From the NCBI GenBank assembly GCA_020226215.1, contig CM035230.1, forward strand, positions 19,635,883-19,699,882: DNA of 64,000 nucleotides. Direction: 5' to 3'. The translations under genes were made by a program, and so were the position numbers. The notes beneath the pieces are model-generated. The model had not been told where the DNA came from. It was given only the letters and a program-made list of their open reading frames with translations, and made no database searches. Below are positions 1-12,299 of this stretch, piece by piece. Positions within the stretch are counted from its first letter, which is position 1. Each line of letters opens with the position of its first letter. Source of the DNA: Sindora glabra (Eukaryota > Streptophyta > Magnoliopsida > Fabales > Fabaceae).

Positions 1-99
1 CTCTTGAGAATTCCATTATATAGTTTTTAACTTTTAATATGTAATTTTAGGCTATAAGCATATGAGTCTAACTCTTTCTTTTCTTTTCTTCCTTTAAGA

Positions 100-385
100 G
101 AAGAAGTCTTGAGATATGAACACTATTGAAAAGATTGAAGTTGCTGGGAAGAAGAAAGAAGAAAGGAATGCATTGTTTAAGGCTGGCAAATATGCAAGAG
201 CTTCTAAAAGATATGAGTAGGTAACAATTTTTAAATATGAATCTACTACATCATTTTGTATATTGAGTTGAGTTGCATCTTGTTGCTCATATTATATTAA
301 ACTTGTTTGGAACCTTACTGCTAGTTGCAAAGTTCATTGAGTATGATTCATCCTTCATTTAAGAGGAGAAAAAGGAAAAAAGAAT
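100..385 (+). pseudogene. FKBP62/ROF1-like peptidyl-prolyl isomerase fragment (start of TPR region)
   Basis: Two pieces of a plant multidomain FKBP (ROF1/ROF2 type) are visible. From 116 the reading MNTIEKIEVAGKKKEERNA continues to LFKAGKYARASKRYE and matches the helix leading into the first TPR repeat of that family, which binds HSP90. The exon ends at a TAG (218-220) exactly where the family has Lys before the splice donor GTAAC, so one base change has made a stop. A second piece after an apparent intron (about 327-355) reads KFIEYDSSF, the next family segment, and then runs into TAA. The FKBP catalytic domains and the rest of the TPR repeats are absent downstream, where an unrelated kinase fragment begins. 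It may be a captured or duplicated exon pair, or the 3' remnant of a gene lying to the left of the window. Identification is from memory of the family. Confidence 0.6.
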
Positions 386-392
386 AAATCAC

Positions 393-510
393 CTTGTAAA
401 CAGGGCTAAAACCACCTTGGCTAAGGTTATTTGCATCAGAGAAGTTTTTGGTTGCCACTCAGATTGTTGCAAGATTAATATAAGAAAATTCCTGAGATAT
501 CTTGTCATTT
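393..510 (-). pseudogene. Receptor-like kinase fragment (kinase N-lobe, glycine-rich loop)
   Basis: Read on the minus strand, this short stretch gives LATI-stop-VATKNFSDANNL followed by SQGGFSPVYK. That is the juxtamembrane segment and glycine-rich nucleotide loop of plant receptor-like kinases, resembling cysteine-rich or S-locus types, where the family reads LGQGGFGxVYKG. Two conserved glycines are replaced by Ser and there is an in-frame TGA, so it cannot encode a kinase. No Lys-Glu pair, catalytic loop or activation segment follows on the minus strand toward position 1. It abuts the FKBP fragment on the opposite strand, which suggests that both are scraps brought together by a rearrangement or a gene-capturing transposon. 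Confidence 0.6.
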
Positions 511-599
511 CTTCCATGAAAAATTCGATGATGAAATACAGTTTCACATTGTTAACCAAAGCTATGAAAATTAATCATGCGGCTATGTATTTGATTCTT

Positions 600-1380
600 A
601 CCTAAAGACAAGAACCTAGTCAATTAAAAGGAAAATGGAGTTCAAAAAAATCACATGACTTTTTGACAACATACTTTTTCATGTTTTATTCTTCATAACA
701 AAGTAATACTACAACTTAAAACTATGAAAGCCAAAACTGGTGTAACTACAATTCCTGTAATCATCCATGTTGTGCTTGCATTATCTACATAAAGAGATGA
801 ATCAAATGCAATCTTCAATTACAGACAAAAACCATAAATTAAAAATCAATAACATTGGTTAAAAAATAGGATCTGATTGAAAGGACTCATAATGATAGGA
901 ATTGCTTGCAAATTGATCAAAGATACAATGGACAAACATAACAAAGGAACCAAGAAGCCTACATATTGTACAAAAATAAAAGTCAACCATAGATGAACAA
1001 AAATTTTTTGGATAAAATTCTATAAAATAGTAAAGCATAAAAGATTTGAAAAAGAAAAACATAGAAACTTAAAGAGGCACTGGTTCATGCGTTTACAACA
1101 GATTAAAGTTTTGAAAAGAGGACGGGATAAGGAAACAGCAAAGTGAGTGCCATTATTTGGAATAGAGGTTGACAAAAAGATTAATACAAAGGGATTGAAA
1201 GTAAATATAGCTTGGAAGATACCTAAAAAGTAAGAGTGTCATATTAACACACATCATATTTGAGAAAAATATTGAAACGTTAAGGTAACTACCTACAGTC
1301 AGTCAAATAATATTGATTAAAATATTAAAACCACAACCAATGGTGGCAATAGACAGTTAAGAAAATTTGGCACTCAAGCT
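600..1380. other. AT-rich non-coding stretch
   Basis: No convincing gene, RNA or repeat is visible here. The short open frames are low-complexity Phe/Lys translations of AT-rich DNA. If the minus-strand exons at 1.4-4.0 kb are real, this could hold their 3' end, but I see no clear further exon. Confidence 0.4.
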
Positions 1381-1388
1381 ACTTACTG

Positions 1389-3979
1389 TGTGCAAATGGT
1401 GCAAATTTCCTTTAATTTTAACGGTCTCAACATCTCGATCTAGTTGCTCGTTCCATGATACAAGAAATGCCTCATCCTATCACAAGAAAATCGTTATTAA
1501 AAATCATAATATATAAGGAAAGCAAACTAATGATGCGCAAGCCACAAGCATAAATCAGATCATACATAATTCCAAAACCAAACTTACTGAAATGTATGTC
1601 TTCCCCCTTCATAATTAGAGGCCATTTAGATAGTAGGCCTTGTGAAAGAAGTTCGTATCTAAATGCAGCTATAAGAGATAACTTTTCCCTTTTAAGGCAA
1701 TAGAAGTGTTTGGACTCTAAGTAATGAATGGAATGCAAGCCGATTGGGGGTATAATGCAATCTATCTCTAAGACATGTGAATTTGGTCATGACTAACAAT
1801 AAATATTAAAAACATGATATCATTTATAAACAAACATCGAAACAAAAGAATGAGTTATTTACCTCAAGGCAAGCGAAGAAGATGGCAAATATAGTAAAAG
1901 AGAAAGTAATATGATCTCTAGAGAAACCAACAAAATAAATAAAATAGGAGTTCAGACTTACTCAAAGAAAATAGAGAGAAAACGCATAATATGAAATATA
2001 AGGAACAGCAACAGAAAGCAAAAATAAAAGGAAAGGGGGGAAAAGGAGGGAAAAGTCACGGGTAAAGTATCTTGAAATTCAAAATGCAGATTACCTGCTT
2101 CGTTTAACAAAAGAAGAAACGAATCATGCAATCAGATCAAATTATGAAGATGATTACAAGATTATCAAGAAAACAAAGGCAATTCTATAATCGATTAAAG
2201 CTAAAAATTCATTCACATAATAAAATAACTAATCAAATACAAAATCAACCATCAATAAAGTGCAAAAATAGGAAAATGTAGCCATCAAATAAGCGTTTAT
2301 AGTCATAAATATTACCATAAAAATCTTTCATAGAGAAAAATAAGGTTTGGGGCATAAATCAATATAGGATTTGGAAAACAATATCAAATCATAGATTGGA
2401 AAAACAGACAGCAGATCAGATTGCAAATGACATAGAAATCACCATAATAGAAAAAATTCAGAGAATCATAAATCAATATTTCAATAAAACACAAATAAGG
2501 TAAAGAATAAATTAAAATAACATAAAAGTAACGCAAAAGACGCTATAAAATTGAATTGACCATTGCTATTTCATTGGCCAACCATCAATGCTTATCAGAC
2601 CATTCTACAAAACATAATAGAAGGCAAGATTTAAGGTAGATAAGACGAAATCCATGTGTAGAATGGAACAGTGCGACTAAGAAAATCAAAAGACACACTG
2701 GTAGGCTAGAGAGAAATCAAAGTACTTGCTCTCTAGTTACTATAAATGAATTGCAACAACAGCGTAATTACAAGGCTTTTAGTATAGAGTAGATTACTAC
2801 ACATGTTAGCCAAACTTATTAGATCATTACTGGTCCCAACAATACTATAGTTCTTGCTAATCACTAGGTACCTTAAAGCTTGTAATTTTATTTCAAGAAA
2901 AGGAACCAGAGAATACAAAGGCTTTTTTTCCTTAGAAATTGTAGAAAGATTGTTTTATTTGCTTTTCTAAGCAACGTGGGATTCTATAGAAAGTTAAAAA
3001 AACATATCGGAACTCATATTGTCAAAGCCTACAATCATAGTATCTACATAGAGAAACTATGTTACTTCAATTCCACATCAGAAAAACTCACATGACACAT
3101 GCAAATTTTAAAGATGTCTCGTCTAATTTATAGTGAGCAAAGAAATGAATGGCAAGGCATATACAGATTACCTGCTACTATTTCAAGAACAAAGGCTTTA
3201 TTGATGGCGATCAGGAAACTGAACTGGCCTGCAATTAAAGGAACTTAGTCAATATTCCTAGTTAATTAGCGACATGTAACAATTCATGGGTTTGGTGAAA
3301 AGTTCAAATTCCTTAATGACACTAGCTAACCACCTAGATGCATGTCTTAAGGGAGAAAAAGAATAAAATTACAACAATCATGTGGATCACAGCTCTGATA
3401 ATAAGTTTTAGATGGAAAATTACTCATAATTGGCTTATAATTTTCTTATAGTTTAGGAGCACTCATACCATATATGGAATAATGAATTTTGTTGAAGCTG
3501 CCATCATTTTTTAAGAATTTCTACCTAGAATCTAGAATTACGAAATTATCATATTTTAGTTTTCTTGACCCCACCAATGATTCTGCTATTTCATTGTCAG
3601 ATGTCTTAAATCTTTTCTCAGAGAAATAAGTTCTTAGAAAAAGGAAAGTGCCATTATAGATGATGTTCAAGCTAGGATGGGACATAAAGCAAAAAACAAA
3701 AAGGAAAAAACAGAGAGAGAGAGAGAAATGTCGAGACAAACATACATGCACACAAACTTGGAGAAACTTGCTCATACATAAGTGTCAAATAGAAATCAAT
3801 ACCTATAAAAAAAAAAAAAAAAAAGAATTTTCAATTGCATAGAAGACGAAGATAAACCATATAGGAATAGTAAGGATAAAAGATTAAAAAATAATAAAAT
3901 TTCATCAAGCAAAAACAGAGGAGAAGAAGGAAGATTGTACTTGGCTAAGAGCTTTAAATTGAGCTAAGCTTGGGTTCAT
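1389..3979 (-). other. Possible exons of an unrecognised multi-exon gene or pseudogene
   Basis: Several minus-strand segments have protein-like composition and plausible GT-AG borders. A start exon (3979-3941) reads MNPSLAQFKALSQ and ends at GTAC. Segment 3616-3525 (KRFKTSDNEIAESLVG...) follows in phase. Further segments are about 3223-3174 (QFSFLIAINKAFVLEIVAG), about 1915-1861 (DHITFSFTIFAIFFACLE), about 1726-1588 (REKLSLIAAFRYELLSQGLL...) and 1478-1389 (DEAFLVSWNEQLDRDVETVK...), the last followed by GTAAGT. I do not recognise the family. Phases do not match between all neighbours: the 1726-1588 segment ends in phase 1 while the next begins in phase 0. So either exons are missed or the gene is decayed. 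The purine-poor minus-strand sequence 4250-4000 would suit a 5' UTR. A transcript would settle this. Confidence 0.3.
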
Positions 3980-4259
3980 GGAAAGTAGGAGAAAGCAATT
4001 AACATGCTAAGTCACGATTTCATTTCTGTTTTGGAATTAAGCGCAACAACAATGAGAACAAAATTCGAAGAAACAAAAAAAACCTTGCCATGAGAATTGT
4101 AGCAAAGATGCAAGCAAAACAATCAAGTGATGGATGCGAGCTAAGGCTTGCGCTTTGGAAAGTTGAGGAAACAAGCTTCCTTCTTGCCCTAAGATTCCAA
4201 GCCGAGAGTGAAGAGCTGAGCGTTTTGTGTAATGCAGTTCGGACCTACTCTGTGTGAAG

Positions 4260-4880
4260 CAAGTTTCTTTACTTGCCTCAATAATTTTTTCTAAAAAGCA
4301 AGAATAATTTTTTAAAATTAAGTTTCTAATTACATGTCTCTACATTTTTCAAAAAAAATAATATAAATGAAATAAAAATTAAAGTTGCGTTTAATATTTA
4401 TGAAAAATAATATTTTTGAAACAAGGTTTAAAAATAAAAATAAAAATAAAAGGTAATTTTAGAAAAATTAAAATAAAATTTTAAAAATTTAAAGAAGAAG
4501 TTTAATTAATTAATTTCATATAAAATAATTTTTAAAATAATTAGATAATGATTTTTTGGCCTTTGTAAATTTAGTGTTCTGAGAGTAAAAATAAAATTAA
4601 AATATGCATTTAATATTTGCTAAATATAATATTTTTAAATAAATTTTAAAAATAAAATTAAAATATAATTTGAGACAAATTAAAAATTGTAATTGTGTAT
4701 AATCTTTGTGAAATATAATATTTTTTAAAATAAAGTTAAAATATAATTTAAGAAAAATTAAAAAAAAAATTTAAAGAAGAAGTTTAATTAATCTATTTGA
4801 TATAAAACATTAGTTTTTTGAAAAACATATAAAATTTTTAAATAAAATAATTAGGCAATGATTGATTAAATGTTACTTAT
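4260..4880. other. Very AT-rich intergenic DNA
   Basis: This is A/T-dominated sequence with repeated short phrases such as AAAATAAAATTAAAATAT, plus two copies of a segment around TTTAAAGAAGAAGTTTAATTAAT (about 4489 and 4772), so a partial local duplication is present. No gene is seen. Confidence 0.5.
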
Positions 4881-5212
4881 TTTAAAATAGGTAACAAATA
4901 AAAAATAACAGTCATTTAAGCATTGCTTATTTTAGGTTTAGGTAACAATTTTATTAACATTGCTTAATAGGCGTTCCCTAAAAATAAAAATAAAAGGCAA
5001 TATACTTAAAATCATCATCTTTTTTACTTAATGCAACAATTTTATAAAATAATAAGCAATGCACTACAAATTATTACTTATTTGAGTTTAAGGTTACAAT
5101 TTTATAAAGTAATAGACAACATGTTAAGAACTATTGCTTATTTTAGTTTTAGGCAACAATTTTTTTGTTGTTGCCAAATTTTACATTATCGTAGATAAAA
5201 AATATTGTAGTG
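4880..5212. mobile_element. CACTA-type (En/Spm) right end with subterminal repeats
   Basis: The stretch ends in TTGTAGTG at 5205-5212, the inverted form of the CACTACAA terminus of En/Spm transposons. Inside it are at least four degenerate copies of a unit like GCTTATTTTAGTTTTAGG followed by CAACAATTTT, which resembles subterminal transposase-binding repeats. I could not find the opposite CACTA end in the window to the left, so it is either a truncated end or part of an element whose left end has decayed. Confidence 0.45.
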
Positions 5213-6300
5213 AATCTATAAAACCCCACATATTGTTGACTAAAGCTTTGATAATTGCTCTGGAGTGCATATAGATGATTATAGTCAATTACCCCACCAA
5301 ATATTCTCTCTTGATACCTATAGTCAACTATAATCTCTAAAATTGCTCTTCGATTACATGTAGTCAATTACATAGTTGACTATAAGGGCTAGATTTTACC
5401 TTTGGAATCTTATAGTCAACTACTACCTTGTTATTTCAAATGTTGCATGTTTTATAAAATTTTATGATATTGTGATAATATATGATTTATATATTTACAT
5501 ATTTAGTTTATAAATGTACTTGTATGTGAATTCTGATGCTAAAATCCCATAACAGGATATAATTGTGATGAGAAATATGAAAGAAGGAGATGAATTGTTT
5601 GAATTGTGATATCATCTAAATTTGAAAAATGTTTATGAAAAGATAATGCAGACCTTAAAGCAACAAGGTTAGGTTTATGAAAAGATAAAGTTGATTGGGA
5701 GTCATAAGAAGTTTATTTGCTTATGATTGTATTTATGATAAGTTATTTTGAATTAATTTTCTTGGATTTGATGAATTACATATTGTTATTATGTCATTTA
5801 TATGATTATCAATGTATATTTATGAATACTAAATGAGATTCTGCATAAAAATGTTGTAGTATGGTAATTTAAATATCTTTTTTGAGTGTAATGTAACAAC
5901 ATAAGTAAAGTGATAACACTTGAGCTTTTTACTGCACGTATTATGTTTATCTGTTCACAAGGTAAATTGATTTGTAGAATTTGTCTTCTTACTCTAGAGA
6001 AGTTATAAATACATCTTTTCTTTCTTTATATGGATTATGCGAAAAAATATATGTTAAACTTATGAAACAACATAAATACATTTTACTTAATATACACTAC
6101 TTTTGCTTACTTGATGAGTTTTCATAGAAAACTCATTCTATTTCTTTTTTATCCTTTTTATAGAAAATCTTTCCTTTAGGTATTCAATTACTATTTGATA
6201 AGATGGAAATGTGCCCAATTGAGCATTTTAGCACTAAAATGAGTTAATAAATAGTTGGAATAAATAATGCTACACATAGTAATTTTATATTCATTTATAT
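5213..6300. other. Intergenic DNA with short inverted phrases
   Basis: There is no gene here. Between 5260 and 5420 the phrase TATAGTCAACTA and its inverse TAGTTGACTATA recur several times, giving small potential hairpins. From about 5500 the sequence may be the degraded 5' part of the LINE that is recognisable further right, but no protein motif can be read. Confidence 0.35.
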
Positions 6301-6451
6301 GTTATTATTAGGGCTTCTTATATCTATTAAAAATTAGAATGTTATAACACTATCTTTTTCTAGACTATATCATTTTAGTGAGGTTGGTTGGTGGTTACTA
6401 AAGGCAACTTTCTACTTCGATCACATGTCCCAAGTTAGGTCATGTTATAGG

Positions 6452-8105
6452 TGTTGGGAATTCGGATTATCACATGCAGCGGAATTTTAAATTTTTGATC
6501 CGAATTCTACCTAGGATCCATGCAAAAAGCATAAGTCAATGATTAGAGTTTTACCTATTGGGCACTTATGTTTCTATTGATCAAAACTTGAGAGCGGATG
6601 AATCAAACGCCGGCCGGAAGGTACAGCGTCTCTACGGTATCCACACGGAGTGAACAATGATCTCTCACCCTTCACGTGTCTGCTAGGATGCGTTTTTCTC
6701 TCTAAGAATTAGGATCGGATATTTTCTGAGTGATTTAGGGTTTATATGGAAGCTTTGGACGTGATTATTAAATGCTGCCCTCAAGTCCCCTTTTATAGAA
6801 CTTAGGCAAGCCATAATCCTAGTCCTACTAGGATAATGCTTCCAAAATCCTAATCACACTTAACAACTCATCTTATCCTTATCCTAGAGATAATGGGAAG
6901 AGATAAGACTTATCTATTAATTATCTAATATTAGATAATAATATTATCTCATAATATAAATATCTTAATTATTAGATAATTGCATATAGTTATCAAATAT
7001 CAGAATAATATTATCTCATAATATATTTATCTAATATCTGATAAGATAATTACTTGATATTACTTTAATATCAAATAATATCACATAATATATATATATA
7101 TATAAAACGTGAATTTATTATTCTTAATAATATATATGCACGAAAATAAGTCCAATTAATTGGATATTAATATAATTAAAGTCCAATTAATTATTGTCTT
7201 ATTCCTACTCCTTTTGTGTGACCCTGTAGGTTCTTATTACGTTGACAATGACTTATTATTGAGCCATAGACAGCGAGCGGTATCTAGCAATACATCACTG
7301 CCACTCAAGTAGTAAGAATGTCTGTGATTCGACATCCACCTAATACATGATCAACGTTTTGCATCATAACCTTTTTGTAATAATATCCAAATTGAACTGG
7401 AGGCATGAAATGTGTCATCCTCGTCAATGTTCAATTTATATTTCTTGATACTGAGTAGACTTAAAATAAATAATTAATATCACATATTAATTCAACTGAG
7501 CATGGCCATGCATTTCTAAGTCTCACTCAATCAAGGGGCCCAAGGATATTTCTCTTTTATACAAGAGTAACAAAATCCCATTTATATCACTCACTTCCCT
7601 TTGCATGATTTATGACACACCCAATCAATGCCCTACTTGTCATCCTGATTAAAGGTGACATAGGACAATATTAAAGTGAGTAATTCCTCATGTAGGGAAC
7701 TGTAGTGACTTCAGGTCAAAGGTTTATGTGTAGTTGTGATCATATGAGAATAACTTATGACACGTTTATCCATGCAATATTCTCATAGTGGGTCAGTCCA
7801 GTACATTGTTCACTTAACAATGTACTCATGTATTGACTTGATATCACATATCCATGATTCGTAATCATCAGTCACTATACATGCTAGTCTCGATGTATTA
7901 TTACTATCCTTTTCGTAATAATACTTGACTAGGGGCATTTTAGGAATAGCAAAGCTATTCCAAGGATAATTATTATATTAAGTTATAAATTGCGCATAAT
8001 AATAATAAAAATAAATATAATAATTAAATTGCCTAAAATAAAATATAATACATTGTGCATAACTCTAATCATCTTATATGATTGGTTTTAGGACACACAC
8101 CAACA
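6452..8105 (+). mobile_element. Solo LTR with perfect 5-bp target site duplication
   Basis: A 1,654-bp unit begins TGTTGGGAATTC and ends ACACACCAACA, the TG...CA termini with short inverted repeat expected of a plant LTR. It is flanked by identical 5-bp sequences ATAGG at 6447-6451 and 8106-8110. The termini are not repeated inside and there is no gag-pol region, so this is a single LTR left by recombination between the two LTRs of a full element. It begins with a TGCAGCGGAA-like segment that recurs in the reverse-oriented relative at 9.48-10.56 kb. It is inserted in the LINE, whose endonuclease sequence resumes to its right. The superfamily (copia or gypsy) cannot be told from an LTR alone. 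Confidence 0.85.
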
Positions 8106-9482
8106 ATAGGCTAACTTGTTCAATGAGAGGGTTAATAATTTTAACCTATTAGAAGTTAAAATATAAAAGGGAAGATTTATATAGAAGGGTCCAAAGAATC
8201 AAGGTTATGACTATTTATTTCAAAAATTGGATAGAGCTTTGTGTTTAGTGGAATGATGTCTTAAATTTCATGAGGCATACATTAAGATTCTTCCTATATC
8301 TTTTTTCTAATCATCACCCTCTTATGATTAATTTATATGGATCTAGGATTGATACTAAGAGTTGTCATTTCATATTCAATCTTGGTTATCTCAGATAAAT
8401 GTTTATATATTTGTCAAGTAGCATTAAAGCAAGGAATTGAATGTAGTTAAGGCATTACAAAATATTACTCCTATTGTGAAAGAGTGGAATTGAAATGTGT
8501 TTGACACATAAAAAAGAGAAAATATAATGTTTTGATGAGAATAGCAAGTATTTGATATTTGTAAGTGAGTAGATCTAACCTTTTCCTTTGGAATTTGGAG
8601 AAGAAGTTACGAAGATAGCTATCTAAAACTTTAAATTAGGAAAAGATTTTCTAGCATAAAAAACATAAAGCTAATTGGTTTCTATAAAAAGATAGGAATA
8701 TCAAGTGTTATCACTCTAAAGCTATTATTAACAAGAATTAAAACAAATATTAAATGTTAAGAAACCAAAATGAAGAGATGGAAAATGAGAAGAGTAGGCT
8801 TTTAGAGCTTATTTGTAATTTCCTCAAAAGCCCTTTCATAAATGATCTTTTAGAATGAATATCAACTGCCGCTAAAATTTCTTTTCACATAATCACCACT
8901 AATCATAATAATATTCTAAAAATTAAGGTTTGCTTGAATGAGGTGAAGAAAGCCATGTTTTCTATCACAACTACTAAATTGTTGAGGAGGATAGATTTCT
9001 AGTTATGTTATACTAAAAGAATTAGGAGATTATGGATGACATTATGTTCTAATTTGTAAAGTAAATATTTAATGGGGGAGATATTCACTAGGTGAATAAA
9101 ACTTTGATTTGCCTTACCTAAGATAAATAATCTAGAGTTTATTAGCCAATTCTAACCTATATTGCTTTGTAATGTTATTTATAAGTTTGTCACCAGAATT
9201 ATAATTGATCATATTGAACTACATTATCTAATATAGTATTTCCTTTCTAGGTAACTTTGATCTTGGCAAAAGTATCCATGATAATATAATTAAAATTTAA
9301 GAAATGAAAGAAAGAAAAAGTTTCTTTGTAATCAAAGTTAACTTAGAGAAAGCTTATGATAGATTAAACTAGGAATTCATTTGAGATGTCTTGAGTCAAA
9401 TTCAAATAAAGGAGGGATTTCCATATAAAGGCAATATGGTTGAATATTCTAGAGAATAGAAGTAAGGCTCTGTTTGTTTTAG

Positions 9483-10564
9483 AGAATACTACATGGATCA
9501 TTATATGAGTGTCATGAGTGATTCTTAGTGATCATCACTAATATGGTCCTTTGACCTGAGATCACCAAGGTTTCCTATATGTAAGTTCTATATTTTGATA
9601 CTATTTTATGTCACTCATGTTTGAATGAATACAAGGATAGTTATTGGATGTGACACATATCATATGAAAGGATTTGTATGATGAAGATGAAATTTATTCC
9701 TCTCATATATTAGGAGTGATATCTGTGGACCCTTTGATTAAATAAGGTTAAGAAAAATACATAGCCATGCTCAGATGGATTAATATAGGATATCAATTGC
9801 ATTTACTTTTAGTCATCTTACTTAGGAATTAAGAAACTTTTGAATTAAGCCATACAAGAATGACATAGTCCATGTCTTGTGCTCAATCTAAATTTCTAGG
9901 ATGAAAGGTTAGAGATAATGATCACATGTATAAGTTAAGTTGAATCACTGACTTTCTCATTACTTAGGTAGCAATGATGTATTGCTAGACATTACTCATT
10001 GTTTATGATCATTAATATGATTTATGATCATTCCCAATGTAATGAGAGCCTATATGATTGTACATTTAGAACCTAGCAGATTTTGATTTGATGGACTAAA
10101 TTACTTGAGCCTAGTATATAGGAATTTTATGTTATAATTATAAGGCTCAATTATAAGCTCATAATTATACATGGAATTAAGCTCAATTAGTTAGGATTTT
10201 TTATTTATCTATTTAAATAGGCATGTTGGAGGTTAAAATATGATTATTCACACATCCCAAAAAGCAGAAAAAAACCTAGCAACTCTCTTTGATCATAACC
10301 CTAGAAAGGGCATAGCTAACATTGTGAGGTAAAGGACAAGAATTCCAATCAGTAGCTGTAGGATGTTCATTGGTGATTCATGGGTTCGTGTAGATAACTC
10401 AAAGTTTCAATCGAAAGCAAGTCAAAAAAGTGATCAATGATTAAGCCTTGAACCATCTATAGAAGGTAATGATTAAATCTTTGTCTTGATCTAATCATTT
10501 CACATGGATCCTTAGTTAGGATCAATTAAATTTCGCTGCAATTGTTTAGCTCTTAATCCCAACA
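9483..10564 (-). mobile_element. 3'-truncated LTR of the same family, reverse orientation
   Basis: Read on the minus strand it begins TGTTGGGATTAAGAG at 10,564 and then follows the solo LTR at 6.45-8.1 kb with clear but diverged similarity. Shared blocks include GCAGCG, TCTAGCAATACATCA, CTGAGCATGGC and CTCAGGTCAAAGG. Similarity runs out near 9483, before the part matching the last roughly 300 bases of the first LTR, so the 3' end is missing. No target duplication could be found, consistent with truncation. LINE sequence (RT to the left, RNase H to the right) lies on both sides. Confidence 0.65.
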
Positions 10565-11537
10565 CTTGAAAAGTTAAGCTTCCTTCTCTGGAAGTTATGA
10601 AAAATGTAAAATGGAGCAAGATAGATTTTAAAGCAATGTTATATTATATATGTCATAGATGGGCAAAAGATATGATTCATTCTCTTTAGAATTTCCATTT
10701 TACAGTTTCAATGTGAAATAATTTTAAGGATGTGAAGCATATAGCCTTATTTTTTGGTTTGTTTGGGGTAGACTGGTTTGAGGTAAACTTAAGTAGTAGT
10801 TTAAGCAAGACTAAAAGGGTAGATTATTTATTACTTTCAGGTGTAGCAATTTGGCATGTATGGATATGGCATAATATGGATCTTTTTAAATTTAGGTAAT
10901 AATGCCCAAGGGACTTACAGGTTATGATAATTCATTATGTTCAAGTGTATTGCAATGGAGTGAAGAGTCATGTTGCAAGTTAACTTTTTACATCCATGCA
11001 ATAGGTATGTTTTAGGCAACTTTTTCTACAGGTTGGATTAAATTGAACATAGATAGAGCCTCAAAGCAAAACCTAAGGATTGCAAAATGCAATGGAATAT
11101 TTAGAGATGATTAGGTCCTTCAGATGGGAGATTTTTCTTATAACATAGGTATCTTTTTCTTAGTTTTGATTAGGTTATTAAGGCATTTCATGGATTGTGT
11201 TTAACCTCAACAAAAAGGATATCATCAAATAGTTTTGGAATCTAATTCTAAGTTGATGGTCAATATGTTAATGGATAAGAAAAGCAAGCCTCATAGTCTG
11301 CATACATTGTATTTTCAATATGATAATTATTATCCAGAACCTATTTAGTTTCCATTATTCATACATAAAAAATTTAATAGATATGATAATTGGCTACCCA
11401 AATAGTCCGAGACATGAATTGGGCTTAAGGATACTATGTTATTTGATTCTAGATTTTAGTTTATTAATTTATGGTGGTGTTATTGCAAGTATCTACCCTT
11501 TATGTAATCAGAATGTAGTTGTTTTCTTTATTTGCAT

Positions 11538-12229
11538 TACTACAAAAATGCAATTCGATGTTAATTAAATAGAAAATAGACAAATATAATGGTAGGGCAA
11601 TATTTTAAAAATAAAAGTAATTTAACACATTAGTTTAAAAAACTGACACTGTAACACTAGAAAAGCTTTCTATATTCGTTACAAGAGAAGCAACGTCAAA
11701 AGGTAAAATAAAAGTTAGCTTAAAAAATTATAATATAATTAACACATTTATTTTTTATAAAATTGGCATATAAAGTAATGCCAACCATCAGAGTTAGAAA
11801 ATGAAATCAATTAAGATATTAATTTTTTTATAAATAACTGACGATATTCTACCCACAAGACTTTAAATGCCAAATTTTCAAATAGTTGACATCTAAAGCC
11901 ATGAAAGTAATGACATTTTGAAACTATGACATTTAAAAGTTTTGACTCAAAATACATTTTTTTTTGCTAGGTTTATTCAATTAACTGCAAATATTCTGGC
12001 AAGGAAGCAAAAACTCAACTTAATATTATGTAAACACTTCACTTTAGTATTTTTTTTACTAAAAATTGTTGTAAAATGTAAAAAAAAATAAAGAAAAAAG
12101 ATTTTGTCTTTTTGTGATAATATTTTTTTAAACATTGGTTGTATAATTGACATGAATGATTTAAATTACAATGTTGCCCATATATACGTCAGTTCTAAAC
12201 TAATGTAGAATTGTTTTCCTATAGTAGTG
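11538..12229. mobile_element. Possible small CACTA-like element
   Basis: The left side starts TACTACAAAAATGCAATTC and the right side ends in CTATAGTAGTG. The inverse of the right end, CACTACTATAGGAAAACAA, is similar to the left end. Internal phrases such as AACTGAC appear inverted near the right end as GTCAGTT. The left terminal base is changed and the three flanking bases do not match (CAT versus TCG), so the call is tentative. Confidence 0.35.
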
Positions 12230-12255
12230 TCGGGCTTCTACCCTAATGATTTATT

Positions 12256-12290
<35 letters not shown>
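12256..12290. repeat. (GA)n microsatellite
   Basis: A near-perfect run of GA dinucleotides with one AA interruption. Confidence 0.95.
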
Positions 12291-12299
12291 TTGTTTTCC

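Larger units (their letters stand above)
6300..11430 (+). mobile_element. Degenerate L1-like LINE with RNase H domain, interrupted by LTR insertions
   Basis: Protein pieces in the order expected for a plant non-LTR retrotransposon are spread over shifting plus-strand frames. Around 8205-8330 is the C-terminal endonuclease signature (LFQKLDRALC, then FHEAYIKILP). The linker before RT (FLWNLEKKLRR, NIKCYHSKAIINKN) lies at about 8580-8740. The RT start lies at about 9170-9390, including NIIKIQEMKE and KVNLEKAYDRLN at 9331-9366. An RNase H domain follows at about 11,031-11,290 (GWIKLNIDRASK, GIFRDD, YHQIVLESNSKLMVNML). Frameshifts and stops are frequent, so it is long dead. The catalytic FADD part of RT is absent, removed at or near the reverse-oriented LTR at 9.48-10.56 kb. 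The solo LTR at 6452-8105 lies in the endonuclease part. The left and right ends of the LINE are not defined. Confidence 0.75.

Noticed and set aside
5060..5075. CACTACAA word considered as the left end of the CACTA element ending at 5212
   Set aside because: It lies inside the subterminal repeats; an element of 150 bp made only of repeats is unlikely and no target duplication was seen.
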